A stretch of 42,392 nucleotides of DNA from Shinella granuli. Lineage in GTDB: Bacteria; Pseudomonadota; Alphaproteobacteria; Rhizobiales; Rhizobiaceae. The notes under the pieces are model-generated. The model was given only the letters and a program-made list of their open reading frames with translations, had not been told where the DNA came from and ran no database searches. Every line of letters starts with the position of its first letter. The stretch's first letter is position 1. Below are positions 42,349-42,392 of the stretch, piece by piece. A program made the position numbers and the translations under genes. The stretch is from NCBI RefSeq assembly GCF_004341885.1, contig NZ_SLVX01000030.1, positions 1 to 42,392 of the forward strand, given 5' to 3'.

Positions 42349-42392
42349 CGCTCCAGCGATGATCGTTGACGGGAACTTTGCGATCCAACAGC

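Larger units (their letters stand above)
42005..42392. other. Non-coding, comparatively AT-rich region to the window end
   Basis: No convincing gene is seen: short frames have no good ribosome sites, and codon use differs from the neighbours. AT content rises sharply from about 42160. The region holds a 12-bp palindrome, a 15-bp direct repeat pair and a possible promoter, listed separately. It is most likely the regulatory region of a gene beyond the right edge. Confidence 0.5.

Noticed and set aside
1-42392. CRISPR arrays, tRNA or rRNA genes and insertion sequences
   Set aside because: No regularly spaced repeats, no recognisable tRNA or rRNA segments and no transposase-like protein were seen anywhere in the window.

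Overview
The window is GC-rich, densely packed DNA with short intergenic gaps. ABC, MFS and NCS1 transporters dominate, and the gene families point to an alphaproteobacterium of the Rhizobiales (Rhizobium/Sinorhizobium/Shinella-like). That placement is inferred from gene content; there is no rRNA or other marker. I saw no tRNA, rRNA, CRISPR array or insertion sequence. Most of the window is a string of catabolic import modules, as is common on rhizobial secondary replicons.

Layout. (1) 1-5.6 kb, + strand: the tail of a zinc alcohol dehydrogenase, then a complete ABC importer with one binding protein, two permeases and two different ATPases. The ATPases resemble the rhizobial GlpS/GlpT glycerol pair, so a polyol is the likely cargo. 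(2) 5.8-7.5 kb, - strand: a DUF2161 PD-(D/E)XK-like protein and a LysR regulator. (3) 7.7-15.8 kb, + strand, divergent from that LysR gene: binding protein, argininosuccinate-lyase-like enzyme, ATPase, two permeases, mandelate-racemase-type enolase-superfamily enzyme and MFS carrier. (4) 16.0-22.2 kb: a second LysR gene divergent from an aldehyde dehydrogenase, a 55-residue membrane protein, an NCS1 permease and a GMC (choline-dehydrogenase-like) oxidoreductase. (5) 22.2-25.5 kb: a damaged locus. A C-terminal scrap of a MocR regulator abuts an ABC ATPase lacking its Walker A, followed by intact sugar-isomerase-like and HisN-like genes. (6) 25.6-30.8 kb, - strand: a three-gene operon of membrane patatin-like lipase, ATPase with an N-terminal pseudo-HNH domain, and HNH nuclease. 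(7) 31.0-33.6 kb, - strand: an amidase-signature enzyme and a small unknown protein. (8) 33.9-42.0 kb, + strand: PAS protein, degenerate sigma-54-type activator, a polyamine-type importer (PotD/A/B/C order) and an aldehyde dehydrogenase. (9) The last 0.4 kb is comparatively AT-rich non-coding DNA with repeats.

How the genes work together. Regions 1, 3, 4 and 8 each couple uptake with the first oxidative, lyase or epimerase steps for one compound, and three of them carry their own regulator. In three importers the binding-protein gene is followed by a GC-rich hairpin before the next gene, which would raise binding-protein expression relative to the membrane parts. Region 6 is the best candidate for an undescribed system. 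It has the two core parts of Septu-type (PtuA/PtuB) anti-phage defence, with a membrane phospholipase placed first in the operon and a catalytically dead HNH copy fused to the ATPase. Region 5 reads as the scar of one deletion that removed the middle of a divergent MocR/ABC-transporter locus.
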